NCBI RefSeq assembly: GCF_001598295.1
Contig: NZ_BCYR01000004.1
Coordinates: forward strand, 186,001-250,000
From: Klebsiella ornithinolytica NBRC 105727 = ATCC 31898
GTDB lineage: Bacteria > Pseudomonadota > Gammaproteobacteria > Enterobacterales > Enterobacteriaceae
Direction of reading: 5' to 3'
Length of the DNA: 64,000 nucleotides
Notes under the pieces: generated by a model
Told to the model about the DNA's origin: nothing
What the model saw: the letters and a program-made list of their open reading frames with translations, nothing else
Database searches by the model: none
Shown: in pieces, positions 11,972-22,031 of the stretch
How the letters are laid out: each line of letters begins with the position of its first letter
How positions within the stretch are numbered: the first letter of the stretch is position 1
Position numbers and translations under genes: made by a program

Positions 11972-12026
11972 TGCTCCGGAGCCATTCATCTTGATGATGA
12001 ATTAACCGGTCTGCTCCGGAGCCATT
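11972..12026. repeat. Direct repeat of a palindromic 15-mer flanking a small dyad
   Basis: TGCTCCGGAGCCATT occurs at 11972-11986 and again at 12012-12026. Its core GCTCCGGAGC is a perfect 10 bp palindrome. Between the copies lies a 7 bp stem (ATTCATC 11984-11990, GATGAAT 11996-12002). The block sits immediately after the ulaF stop. Its function is unknown; a 3'-end processing or termination structure is possible. Confidence 0.5.
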
Positions 12027-12110
12027 TTCGTATTGTTGGCAAACGCATGCCAGCAAGCGTCCGTTCACAAACTATCGCTTCGGCGAAAACGTCGAGGCGA
12101 TGGCATTAAG

Positions 12111-12135
12111 ACTTCACCCCGTGACGGGGCGAAGT
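12111..12135. terminator. Bidirectional hairpin between ulaF and yjfY
   Basis: ACTTC-A-CCCCG, a short loop, then CGGGG-C-GAAGT gives a strong stem between the convergent ends of ulaF and yjfY. No clear U-run follows on either strand, so intrinsic termination is likely but not certain. Confidence 0.5.
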
Positions 12136-12149
12136 CAAAGAGTCGGCTA

Positions 12150-12425
12150 TTAGCGATAAATGGCTGCGCTGGCATGAATCACGCCGTTGCTTTCCGGTTC
12201 GTGAATCAGGATCGGCTGAAAATATTTTGCGCCTTGCGCATCGCTCAGCTGATTAAGTGCCCGATCGGCCTCTTGCTCAGTCGCCATATTATGGTTGATA
12301 TAGATAACGCCCAGGCTCTGCACATCGTCCATGTTGCGTGCCTGGCGCCCATCGATTTTGATGGCTGCGAGCGCGTTGGCGCTCAGTAAAAGCGCAGCCA
12401 AAGCGGCAATGATGATGTATTTCAT
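12150..12425 (-). CDS. yjfY: YjfY, DUF1471 small periplasmic protein
   Basis: 91 residues, the same length as E. coli YjfY. A signal peptide (MKYIIIAALAALLLSANALA) is followed by the DUF1471 domain, with the signature NMDDVQSLGVIYINHNMATEQEADRALN. Its exact role is unknown; the family are small stress-induced exported proteins. It is the third DUF1471 gene in this window, after yjfN and bsmA. It is convergent with ulaF. Confidence 0.92.
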   Translation of the reverse strand: MKYIIIAALAALLLSANALAAIKIDGRQARNMDDVQSLGVIYINHNMATEQEADRALNQLSDAQGAKYFQPILIHEPESNGVIHASAAIYR

Positions 12426-12713
12426 ACTCTACGCTCCTGACGTTCTGTCGGCCATGCTGGCGTTAAATCCGGGATCCTCCTGGGTTACCGATAGCTCTGA
12501 TATAAGTGTAATCTCTGGCTACCGTGGGTATCGCGACCATTTCTGATGAAGTTGTTCAAAAAAGTGTCGCTGGTGCCGTTGATTAATTTTAAATCACTGA
12601 CTTAGCGCGGCTTTACCGTTAGTGCGAATTATTTGCGCAATTTGCTTGTCTTAAAGGGGCGGCGAAAGTAGAATGACGCGTCAATTTTTCGGCCGCCCTT
12701 TAACACGTTCCTT
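12426..12713. other. Region upstream of rpsF without a gene
   Basis: About 290 bp between the yjfY start and the rpsF leader. It must hold the promoters of yjfY (leftward) and of the rpsF operon (rightward). I do not see a convincing -35/-10 pair or any reading frame worth calling. Confidence 0.4.
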
Positions 12714-12748
12714 GCCTCCATGGGCCGCGGCTGACCCAGACAGGAGGC
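12714..12748 (+). promoter_or_regulatory. rpsF leader, S6:S18-binding RNA motif
   Basis: GCCTCC at 12714-12719 pairs with GGAGGC at 12743-12748. An inner GGG/CCC stem sits around a CCGCGGCTGA loop. This matches the conserved rpsF leader structure of enterobacteria, which the ribosomal S6:S18 complex binds to repress its own operon. It sits 26 bp upstream of the rpsF start. Confidence 0.8.
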
Positions 12749-12755
12749 TGAATAA

Positions 12756-13169
<414 letters not shown>

Positions 13170-13174
13170 TCCTG

Positions 13175-13721
<547 letters not shown>

Positions 13722-13750
13722 TCGGTCACGGTCCATTAATACGACTTTGA

Positions 13751-14212
<462 letters not shown>

Positions 14213-14235
14213 TTTTTTACTCAGTTCGCGTCGAG

Positions 14236-14266
14236 ACGCCGGCCTTGTGCCGGCGTTTTGCTTTTC
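14236..14266 (+). terminator. Intrinsic terminator of rpsF-priB-rpsR-rplI
   Basis: Perfect stem ACGCCGGC / GCCGGCGT (14236-14243 and 14249-14256), loop CTTGT, followed by a T-rich tail TTTTGCTTTT. Confidence 0.9.
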
Positions 14267-14468
14267 TGCATTCCCCTTCTGTGGTTCTCTCCTGACACAA
14301 TTGCAATATCAGGCCGTCAATGACCAATCCTTTGAGTGGGAAGCGTTGGTATGAGCGGACGCGACGCGGTACCAAATGAAGCGGGAAAAAGGGCACGGGA
14401 AGGAGACGGGGCGCCTTTGCGCAGGCCGGGCGTGATACCCGGCATGACCCGTGGATTCTTTACGGCGA

Positions 14469-15131
14469 TTAGCGCGCGCGAATAAAACTGCCGTTCGCCT
14501 GACGGGTAAACAGCACCTGCTGTCCGCCGCCGGTATCAATTGTCAGGCCGGTCACCACGCCATTCGCGTTCTGGCGAATTTGCACCGTCTGCCCGGTTTG
14601 CAGCGAACTGAGCGGTTTGCCCGGACCTTCTACTTGGGCCATCGCATAGACGTCGGTTGGCGGCAGATTATGATCGCGGAACAGCTGGGCCAGGGTTTTA
14701 CCCGCTTCTATGCGATAGGTACGCCACTGCTGCTCAATTCCCGGTGCCGACTGCTGCTGCTGTTGCTGCGGCTGAGAGTAGGCCTGGCTTTGTCCCTGAT
14801 CCACCGGTTCGTCCTGAACCGGCTCCGGCGCCACCGGCGCCATCTGATCGGCGTCATTCACCGTCGGCGTAGTGGTAATCGGTGGCAGCGGCATGGCCTG
14901 TTGGGAAGATTGCGGCTGGGACTGCGATTGCAGGTCGATATTGGCTTCGCGGCCACTTTGTACCGGGCTGCTGCTCTCCTCTGACGGGAGCAGTATGCCG
15001 ATAATCACCAGCAACGCGCCGGCAATGATGCCCCGGCGATGCATGGGCGGCAGCGGATCCATAATGCGAATATGATCCGGGGCGTGCCAGATCTTCGCCA
15101 GGGTAGGTGTGATGTCAAAGCGCCCGGGCAT
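14469..15131 (-). CDS. ytfB: YtfB, OapA/LysM-like cell-division-associated membrane protein
   Basis: 220 residues. There is a short cytoplasmic N-terminus, one transmembrane helix at about residues 31-46 (GIIAGALLVIIGILLP), a long Gln/Pro-rich linker and a C-terminal OapA domain (TYRIEAGKTLAQLFRDHNLPPTDVYAMAQVEG), a LysM-like glycan-binding fold. The E. coli protein localises to the septum and affects cell shape when overproduced. The start is the ATG at 15131 (MPGRF), with AGGAGG six bases ahead; an ATG seven codons upstream overlaps that ribosome site. It is divergent from fklB. Confidence 0.9.
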   Translation of the reverse strand: MPGRFDITPTLAKIWHAPDHIRIMDPLPPMHRRGIIAGALLVIIGILLPSEESSSPVQSGREANIDLQSQSQPQSSQQAMPLPPITTTPTVNDADQMAPVAPEPVQDEPVDQGQSQAYSQPQQQQQQSAPGIEQQWRTYRIEAGKTLAQLFRDHNLPPTDVYAMAQVEGPGKPLSSLQTGQTVQIRQNANGVVTGLTIDTGGGQQVLFTRQANGSFIRAR

Positions 15132-15487
15132 GGCTTTCCTCCTGCTCCGCATATTTTTATCCTGCTCTCCGTAGAGTATAGATGGCTAACTTCCTGATGG
15201 CCGAGACAAAGATATGTTTCGTGAGGTTAACCTGATATCTCCTATTGTTTCTGTTTCCCTCAGATTTGTCATCATCTCCGCGACAAAGTTTTACCCATCG
15301 GACGATGGCTGATATGCTGCCCACCACTTTATGCTCGTCGCGCTTCGAGTTGCTGATGCGCTGGCTGCGCCTGCCTGCACTGACCACACTGTGGCCTGTC
15401 CTGCCGGTGAATCATCCGCATGCCGCCTTCTTGCTATCTGGAATCCGTCGAGTATGAAATTTCCCCCCCGAAAAATAAGGAAAGAAG

Positions 15488-16108
15488 ATGGCAACCCCGA
15501 CTTTTGACACTATTGAAGCGCAGGCAAGTTACGGCATCGGCTTGCAGGTTGGACAACAGCTGAGCGAATCCGGCCTGCAGGGGCTGCTGCCTGAAGCACT
15601 GGTTGCCGGCATTGCCGATGCGCTGGAAGGCAATCAGCCGCAGGTGCCGGTGGAAGCCGTTCACCGTGCGCTGCGTGAAATCCACGAACGCGCTGACGCG
15701 GTACGTCGCGAGCGTTTCCAGGAGATGGCGGCCGATGGCCAGAAATACCTGGATGAAAACCGCGAGCGTGAAGGCGTGAACAGCACCGAATCCGGTCTGC
15801 AGTTCCGCGTTCTGACCCAGGGTGAAGGCGCGATCCCGGCGCGTACCGACCGCGTCCGCGTGCATTACACCGGTAAACTGATCGACGGTACCGTATTTGA
15901 CAGCTCCGTGGCCCGTGGCGAACCGGCTGAGTTCCCGGTGACCGGCGTGATCGGCGGCTGGATTGAAGCGCTGACCCTGATGCCGGTGGGTTCCAAATGG
16001 GAACTGACTATTCCGCACAACCTGGCCTATGGTGAGCGCGGCGCCGGTGCTTCTATTCCTCCGTTCAGCACCCTGATCTTTGAAGTCGAACTGCTGGATA
16101 TTATCTAA
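15488..16108 (+). CDS. fklB: FklB, FKBP-type 22 kDa peptidyl-prolyl isomerase
   Basis: 206 residues, as in E. coli. An N-terminal helical dimerisation domain (about 1-95) is followed by an FKBP catalytic domain, with the signature [19 protein letters not shown] and [22 protein letters not shown]. It catalyses cis-trans isomerisation at Xaa-Pro bonds. There is no signal peptide, so it is probably cytoplasmic. AAGGAAAG precedes the ATG. Confidence 0.96.
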   Translation: MATPTFDTIEAQASYGIGLQVGQQLSESGLQGLLPEALVAGIADALEGNQPQVPVEAVHRALREIHERADAVRRERFQEMAADGQKYLDENREREGVNSTESGLQFRVLTQGEGAIPARTDRVRVHYTGKLIDGTVFDSSVARGEPAEFPVTGVIGGWIEALTLMPVGSKWELTIPHNLAYGERGAGASIPPFSTLIFEVELLDII

Positions 16109-16414
16109 TCAGCAGGTGCTTCCTCTCCCTTAAGGGGGAGGGAGCGACTAAAAATAGCGCAAAATACTTAAGTTAGGAATTTGTTGGAATTTTATGTTGC
16201 TCTCAGGCTTTTTAGGTGTATTTTTGTGAGCTGTTTCGCGCTGCAGGAGTGATATAACACTCACTTTAAACATAAAATTAACATTATATCTAAATCATAG
16301 TATTCATCCCTCTGATTCTTACCTAATATCGATAAACCCTTTTTCAGGGTAATGACAAATGACGGGCCATCAGAGCCTGAACAACACAGACAGGTACAAC
16401 AGGAAGAAAATCAC
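16109..16414. other. fklB-cycA intergenic region
   Basis: 306 bp. The first 35 bp hold a C-rich/G-rich hairpin (CCTCTCCC ... GGGGGAGG, one wobble pair) that may end the fklB transcript. The rest is A/T-rich, with a small ACCCT/AGGGT dyad near 16335-16350, and must contain the cycA promoter and 5' leader. In E. coli the cycA leader is a target of the small RNA GcvB; I did not try to locate the pairing site. Confidence 0.4.
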
Positions 16415-17818
16415 ATGGTAGATCAGGTTAAAGTCGCTGCCGAAGAGCAGGCTCCGACTGGACAATCGCTACGGCGAAATCTCACGAATCGACATATTCA
16501 GCTCATTGCCATTGGTGGCGCCATCGGGACGGGGCTGTTTATGGGATCCGGCAAAACCATCAGCCTCGCCGGGCCATCCATTATTTTTGTTTATATGATT
16601 ATCGGCTTTATGCTGTTTTTCGTGATGCGCGCGATGGGCGAATTACTGCTGTCGAATCTGGAATATAAATCGTTCAGTGATTTTGCCGCCGACCTTCTGG
16701 GGCCGTGGGCCGGCTATTTTACCGGTTGGACCTACTGGTTCTGCTGGGTTGTGACCGGGATGGCCGACGTGGTGGCGATTACCGCCTACGCCCAGTTCTG
16801 GTTCCCTGGACTTTCCGATTGGGTCGCTTCGCTGGCGGTGATCCTGCTGCTGCTGAGCCTTAACCTTGCCACCGTGAAAATGTTCGGTGAGATGGAGTTC
16901 TGGTTCGCAATGATCAAAATCGTCGCCATTGTGGCGCTGATTGTGGTCGGCCTGGTGATGGTGATGATGCATTTCAAATCGCCGACCGGCGTGGAGGCGT
17001 CTTTTGCCCATCTGTGGAATGACGGCGGCTGGTTCCCGAAAGGTATCAGCGGATTCTTTGCCGGCTTCCAGATCGCGGTCTTCGCATTCGTCGGTATTGA
17101 GCTGGTAGGGACCACCGCTGCAGAAACCAAAGATCCGGAAAAATCCCTGCCGCGCGCGATTAACTCCATCCCGCTGCGTATTATTATGTTTTACGTCTTC
17201 GCCCTGATCGTGATTATGTCGGTGACGCCGTGGAGCTCCGTGGTGCCGACCAAGAGTCCGTTCGTCGAACTGTTTGTCCTGGTGGGCCTGCCGGCGGCGG
17301 CCAGCCTGATTAACTTTGTGGTGCTGACTTCGGCCGCCTCTTCGGCTAACAGCGGCGTGTTCTCAACCAGCCGTATGCTGTTCGGTCTGGCGCAGGATGG
17401 TCAGGCGCCGTCGATGTTTGCCAAGCTGTCGAAACGTGCGGTACCGGCGAAAGGGCTGACCTTCTCCTGTATGTGCCTGCTGGGCGGCGTGGTGATGCTG
17501 ATGGTGAACCCGAGCGTGATTGCCGCCTTCACCATGATTACCACGGTATCGGCGATCCTGTTTATGTTCGTCTGGACCATTATTCTGTGCTCGTACCTGG
17601 TCTACCGTAAAAAGCGTCCGCATCTGCATGAGCAGTCCAAATATAAGATGCCGCTGGGTAAGCTGATGTGCTGGGTCTGTATGGCGTTCTTCGTCTTCGT
17701 GCTGGTGCTGTTGACGCTGGAAGCCGACACGCGCGAAGCGCTGATCGTCACCCCGCTGTGGTTTGTTCTGCTGGCGGCAGGTTGGTTCTTTGCCGGTAAG
17801 AAGCGTCTGGCGAAATAA
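16415..17818 (+). CDS. cycA: CycA, D-serine/D-alanine/glycine:H+ symporter
   Basis: 467 residues with 12 transmembrane segments in the amino acid-polyamine-organocation family. The signature NRHIQLIAIGGAIGTGLFMGSGK lies in TM1 and the sequence is very close to E. coli CycA to the end. It imports glycine, D-alanine, D-serine and the antibiotic D-cycloserine. The start is the ATG at 16415 (MVDQVKV), preceded by AGGAAG; the frame is open 21 codons further up without support. Confidence 0.97.
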   Translation: MVDQVKVAAEEQAPTGQSLRRNLTNRHIQLIAIGGAIGTGLFMGSGKTISLAGPSIIFVYMIIGFMLFFVMRAMGELLLSNLEYKSFSDFAADLLGPWAGYFTGWTYWFCWVVTGMADVVAITAYAQFWFPGLSDWVASLAVILLLLSLNLATVKMFGEMEFWFAMIKIVAIVALIVVGLVMVMMHFKSPTGVEASFAHLWNDGGWFPKGISGFFAGFQIAVFAFVGIELVGTTAAETKDPEKSLPRAINSIPLRIIMFYVFALIVIMSVTPWSSVVPTKSPFVELFVLVGLPAAASLINFVVLTSAASSANSGVFSTSRMLFGLAQDGQAPSMFAKLSKRAVPAKGLTFSCMCLLGGVVMLMVNPSVIAAFTMITTVSAILFMFVWTIILCSYLVYRKKRPHLHEQSKYKMPLGKLMCWVCMAFFVFVLVLLTLEADTREALIVTPLWFVLLAAGWFFAGKKRLAK

Positions 17819-17819
17819 A

Positions 17820-17841
17820 AAAATCTTCGGCAAAGATTTTT
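17820..17841 (+). terminator. Terminator downstream of cycA
   Basis: AAAATCTT / AAGATTTT stem (17820-17827 and 17833-17840), loop CGGCA, ending in a T-run. It lies directly after the cycA stop. A/T-rich and therefore fairly weak. Confidence 0.6.
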
Positions 17842-17866
17842 AACGTTGCTTGCAACGGCCCGTCAT

Positions 17867-17889
17867 AAAAAAAGGCCACCGGGGTGGCC
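17867..17889 (-). terminator. Terminator of ytfE (minus strand)
   Basis: GGCCACC / GGTGGCC stem (17874-17880 and 17883-17889). Read on the minus strand it is followed by seven T residues. It serves leftward transcription from ytfE. Confidence 0.75.
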
Positions 17890-17908
17890 AATAAGACTGA
17901 CAATGTCG

Positions 17909-17932
17909 AGGCGCCTGCGGGCGCCTTTTTTA
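17909..17932 (+). terminator. Second terminator for rightward cycA transcription
   Basis: AGGCGCC-TGCG-GGCGCC stem followed by TTTTTTATTTT, a strong rightward intrinsic terminator. Its T-tract overlaps the last codon of ytfE on the other strand. Confidence 0.8.
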
Positions 17933-18592
17933 TTTTCCGGCGAGGGCACGCGGAAACAGAACGTTGTTCTCCAGGCTGATATGTTCCATCAGATCGTCGA
18001 TCAGTTGGTTAATGCCGTTGTACATCGCTTTCCACGTGGTGCAGGCTTCCGGCGGCGGGGTGACATTGTTGGTGACATGCTTAATCACTTCCAGCAGCTC
18101 GCCCGCTTCGTCGTGTTCGCTTTCCATGACGCTGATAGGGCCGGCGGCCTGAGTCCCCATGCCCTGTTTGATCATCGGGAACAGGATCTGCTCCTCTTTC
18201 ATCATGTGGCTGGAGAGCTCCTGATGCAGCATGGTCAGGTATTTGGCTAAGCCGTTCGGCACGTTGGGCTTATCGGCATGCACTCGTTCAACTTTGGTCG
18301 CCTGCAGGATAAGCTCCGGCAGCTGTTCGCGATGGCGATCGTGGTAGCGAACGATGATATGGTCGATGATTTCGGCATACGGTGCGCTACGCCAGTCTTT
18401 CTCTACCGGCTCTTCCGCCAGTCTGGCCAGTTCGGCTTCGATCGCCGCGACGTCCAGCTCCTTGCGCGATGCGGCGCGTTCCAGCGTCTGTTTGCCGCCG
18501 CAGCAGTAGTCCATATCGTATTTACGGAACAGCGCGGAGGCGCGCGGAATCGTCAGCGCCAGCTCGCCTAAAGGTTGGTCACGAAAAGCCAT
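17930..18592 (-). CDS. ytfE: YtfE (RIC), di-iron iron-sulfur cluster repair protein
   Basis: 220 residues, the same as E. coli. The N-terminal ScdA domain contains Cys30-Cys31 (MDYCCGGK). The hemerythrin-like four-helix domain keeps every di-iron ligand seen in E. coli: His84, His129, Glu133, His160, His204 and Glu208. It repairs nitrosylated or oxidised Fe-S clusters and can reduce NO to N2O. Upstream is a textbook NsrR operator (18619-18641), so it should be induced by nitric oxide. Convergent with cycA. Confidence 0.97.
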   Translation of the reverse strand: MAFRDQPLGELALTIPRASALFRKYDMDYCCGGKQTLERAASRKELDVAAIEAELARLAEEPVEKDWRSAPYAEIIDHIIVRYHDRHREQLPELILQATKVERVHADKPNVPNGLAKYLTMLHQELSSHMMKEEQILFPMIKQGMGTQAAGPISVMESEHDEAGELLEVIKHVTNNVTPPPEACTTWKAMYNGINQLIDDLMEHISLENNVLFPRALAGK

Positions 18593-18618
18593 AGCGAATA
18601 CCTCGTCTTTAAAAATAT

Positions 18619-18641
18619 AAGATGTATATTAAATGCATCTT
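18619..18641. promoter_or_regulatory. NsrR operator upstream of ytfE
   Basis: A 23 bp dyad with AAGATG at the left and CATCTT at the right end, separated by an A/T-rich 11 bp core. It lies 27 bp upstream of the ytfE ATG. It matches the 11-1-11 consensus of the NO-sensing repressor NsrR, known to control ytfE in E. coli and Salmonella. Confidence 0.9.
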
Positions 18642-18674
18642 ATAGGCAAGGGAATACCCCTTTCGGATACCAGG

Positions 18675-19649
18675 CTATTTTTTATTCTCGCAGACCCGCT
18701 CCACGACCACCGGTTTTTGTGGTCGGGAACAGACCGCGTAGACCACGCCAACAACCAGTAGCAGGATGCCGCTGAGCGTCAGCAGCGGTGGCATGCTTTG
18801 TCGTAACAGGAAGGTATACAGCAGGCCCGCCAGCGTTTCGAAGACGATGAGCGGCCCGAGAATGACCGTTGGCAGCTTCTGGCTGGCGATATTCCAGCAC
18901 AATGCGCCGACCCAGGAGCAGAGGACGGCAATGGCCAACATCAGCGTTACAAAGAGCAGGGGGCGCGGGCCAAAGGGAAGCGGGAAGTCGACCTGCTGAG
19001 CATGCAGCCATCCGCAGGCAATCAGATAACCGGCCAGCGAGACCGGTAGCGTCACCAGCGCCTGCGCCGTCGCCCACATCATCGGATGCTTATCCGGGTT
19101 TTCCCGCAGCCAGCGCGCATTGCGCAACGCGTACCAGGCCCAGCAGGCCACCGATACCAGCGCCAGACCAATACCGGAACCGTAGTGCCAGATACTGAAA
19201 TTGGGCAGTCCCTGGCGCAGTTCGGCAATATTGACGCACACCAGGCCGACAGCGATACAGGAGAGTGCCGGAAAGAGACGTCGCCACGGTAGCTTACCGT
19301 CACGCTGGCTGTAGAGCAGGTTAGCCATCACCGGCAGCACGACCGGAAGCGTGCCGATAATCATCGTCGATACCGGCGCGCCGGTGCGCTGAATGGCGCT
19401 GGCGAGACAAACGTAATAGATCAGGTTGCCCATCATGGTCAGCCCTAGCGCCGTCCACCAGTCTTGCCCGGAAAGCTGCCGCAGTCGCGCGCGCCCGAGC
19501 CACGCCAGCGGCAGGGCAATCAACCCTAGCGCCAGATAGCGTCCCATGGATTGCAGTACCGCCGGGTATTCCGGCACCAGCACCGGGCCGACGAATATTA
19601 ACCCCCACATCATCCCCGCCAGCAGGGCATACAACACACCACTAATCAT
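18675..19649 (-). CDS. ytfF: YtfF, EamA/DMT-family inner-membrane transporter
   Basis: 324 residues with about ten hydrophobic segments and two EamA repeats (about 5-140 and 165-310). It is very similar to E. coli YtfF along its whole length (e.g. LTMMGNLIYYVCLASAIQRTGAPVSTMIIGTLPVV). The family exports amino acids or other metabolites; the E. coli substrate is not firmly established. The ATG at 19649 is used; an in-frame GTG one codon upstream is possible. An AraC-type regulator gene lies 75 bp upstream in the same direction. Confidence 0.9.
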   Translation of the reverse strand: MISGVLYALLAGMMWGLIFVGPVLVPEYPAVLQSMGRYLALGLIALPLAWLGRARLRQLSGQDWWTALGLTMMGNLIYYVCLASAIQRTGAPVSTMIIGTLPVVLPVMANLLYSQRDGKLPWRRLFPALSCIAVGLVCVNIAELRQGLPNFSIWHYGSGIGLALVSVACWAWYALRNARWLRENPDKHPMMWATAQALVTLPVSLAGYLIACGWLHAQQVDFPLPFGPRPLLFVTLMLAIAVLCSWVGALCWNIASQKLPTVILGPLIVFETLAGLLYTFLLRQSMPPLLTLSGILLLVVGVVYAVCSRPQKPVVVERVCENKK

Positions 19650-19724
19650 CACGCCATCCGTACCGGTTTCAGTTGGCTAAAGTGTAGAAGAGGCCGCGTC
19701 GGGAATATTGTATGAGATTGCGCA

Positions 19725-20549
19725 TTAGCGCCGGGCGACCTGCTTTTGATAGCGCACCGGGGTGATGCCATAGCGGCGGGTAAAGGCGCGGGTCAGGTGT
19801 GACTGATCGGTCAGACCGCTGGCGGCGGCCACTTCGGCAGCGGGCATTCCGTGGGTGAGGAAGGCTTTGGCGCGCCACAGGCGAATGGCCATCAGCATCT
19901 GATGGGGCGTGACGTGGAAATGCGCCTTAAACTGGCGCTGAAAGTGGTACGGGCTCAGGGAGGCAACCTGCGCCAGCTCATCAAGGGAGACGGCGTGCAT
20001 ATAGTTGTCATGCAGATAATCGCGCACGCGCTCGAAACGGTGGGTGGCTTCCGCGATAACCGGGGCGTGATGGGCCAGCGGGCGGAAGGTATCAATCACG
20101 TCGAGCAACAGACCCTGTTGAGCCAGCGGATCGTCGGTATGCCATAAGCCATAAATAAGCTGACAGAGCCGCTGCGAGCGCTGCGGATCCTGACGAACCA
20201 CCTCACTGAACCACCAGTGGCGCACGCCGGTAACCTCTTCCAGCATCTGCGGTTCCAGATAGACCATACGGTAGCGCCAGCCGTCGGCGGTGGCCGCTTC
20301 TCCGGTGTGCAGTTCGTCAGGGTTCATGGTAACGATGGAGTTAACCGGAGCGACGTACTGGCTGCCGCGATAGCGAAAACGCTCGGCGCCGAGCTCAATT
20401 GCACCGATGCCGAAGGCTTCATGGGTATGGGGTTCGAAGGCGTAGCGGGAGATATGGGCATGGTACAACTCAACGCCAGGCAGCTGCGCCGGATGGCGAA
20501 AGCGCGCGCTGTCTCTCTCATCGTTGAACTGTTCCGGTACGCCCTGCAT
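19725..20549 (-). CDS. AraC-family transcriptional regulator
   Basis: 274 residues. The N-terminal cupin-like sensor (about 20-160; LPGVELYHAHISRYAFEPHTHEAFGIG, MNPDELHTGEA) is followed by a C-terminal double helix-turn-helix (about 170-272; VSLDELAQVASLSPYHFQRQF and AAEVAAASGLTDQSHLTRAFTRRYGITPVRYQ). It is transcribed towards ytfF and is not at this place in E. coli K-12. AraC regulators with this cupin often sit beside EamA or LysE exporters, so control of ytfF is a reasonable guess. The ATG at 20549 has GGAG seven bases ahead. Confidence 0.8.
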   Translation of the reverse strand: MQGVPEQFNDERDSARFRHPAQLPGVELYHAHISRYAFEPHTHEAFGIGAIELGAERFRYRGSQYVAPVNSIVTMNPDELHTGEAATADGWRYRMVYLEPQMLEEVTGVRHWWFSEVVRQDPQRSQRLCQLIYGLWHTDDPLAQQGLLLDVIDTFRPLAHHAPVIAEATHRFERVRDYLHDNYMHAVSLDELAQVASLSPYHFQRQFKAHFHVTPHQMLMAIRLWRAKAFLTHGMPAAEVAAASGLTDQSHLTRAFTRRYGITPVRYQKQVARR

Positions 20550-20629
20550 TGTGTTTCTCCCGACGGATATCCTTTTATTATTGGGGATGACCCGCCGGGA
20601 AGCTACAAAAATTAACCTTTTTGTAACCG

Positions 20630-21478
<849 letters not shown>

Positions 21479-21525
21479 CAGTCTTCTCCTTCGTGTTGCG
21501 TGACAGTTGTGGTAAGCTAACACCT

Positions 21526-21561
21526 TAACTAACTTTTAGTAAGTACGTACAAAAAGGTAAG
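21526..21561. promoter_or_regulatory. qorB-ytfH divergent promoter with repeated GTAAGT
   Basis: The 84 bp intergene is A/T-rich and contains two direct GTAAGT copies (about 21539-21544 and 21556-21561), a GTACGTAC palindrome (21543-21550) and a TTAACTAACTTTTAGT stretch. It is a probable YtfH (HxlR family) operator overlapping both start regions. Assigned by position; no consensus was matched. Confidence 0.35.
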
Positions 21562-21562
21562 T

Positions 21563-21946
21563 ATGAAAATGGCGAATCCGACGCTGAGCGAAAAAATGCG
21601 CGACGGGAATCTGTTTGCCGAGCAGTGCCCGTCACGCGATGTGCTGAAGCACGTGACCAGTCGCTGGGGGGTATTAATCCTGGTGGCGCTGCGCGGAGGA
21701 ACCCATCGCTTCAGCGAGCTACGCCGTAAAATGGGCGGGGTCAGCGAAAAGATGCTGGCTCAGTCGCTGCAGGCGCTGGAGCAGGATGGCTTTATCAATC
21801 GGGTCTCGCGACCGGTCGTCCCGCCGCACGTAGAGTATAGCCTGACACCGCTTGGCGAGCAGGTTAGCGCGAAAGTGGCGGCGCTGGCGGACTGGATTGA
21901 GCTTAATCTGCCCGCGGTTCTGGCGAACCACGAGCAGATGGCATAA
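21563..21946 (+). CDS. ytfH: YtfH, HxlR-family transcriptional regulator
   Basis: 127 residues. The HxlR winged helix covers most of the protein (CPSRDVLKHVTSRWGVLILVALRGGTHRFSELRRKMGGVSEKMLAQSLQALEQDGFINR). A Cys near residue 19, in AEQCPSR, is the position of the redox-sensing Cys in this family. It is divergent from qorB, so it likely represses the quinone reductase until electrophile or quinone stress. Confidence 0.93.
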   Translation: MKMANPTLSEKMRDGNLFAEQCPSRDVLKHVTSRWGVLILVALRGGTHRFSELRRKMGGVSEKMLAQSLQALEQDGFINRVSRPVVPPHVEYSLTPLGEQVSAKVAALADWIELNLPAVLANHEQMA

Positions 21947-21972
21947 CCACGGCGAATGCCCGGGCAGCGGCC

Positions 21973-22011
21973 GAGGCTTTACCCGGGCGGTTTCCCGCCG
22001 GGTAAAGCCTC
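21973..22011. terminator. Long hairpin between ytfH and cpdB
   Basis: A perfect 14 bp inverted repeat, GAGGCTTTACCCGG (21973-21986) and CCGGGTAAAGCCTC (21998-22011), with an 11-base loop. It lies between the convergent ends of ytfH and cpdB. No U-run, but the stem is very stable; a REP-related element or bidirectional terminator. Confidence 0.6.
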
Positions 22012-22031
22012 ACGCCAGCGGGGAAGCGGCA

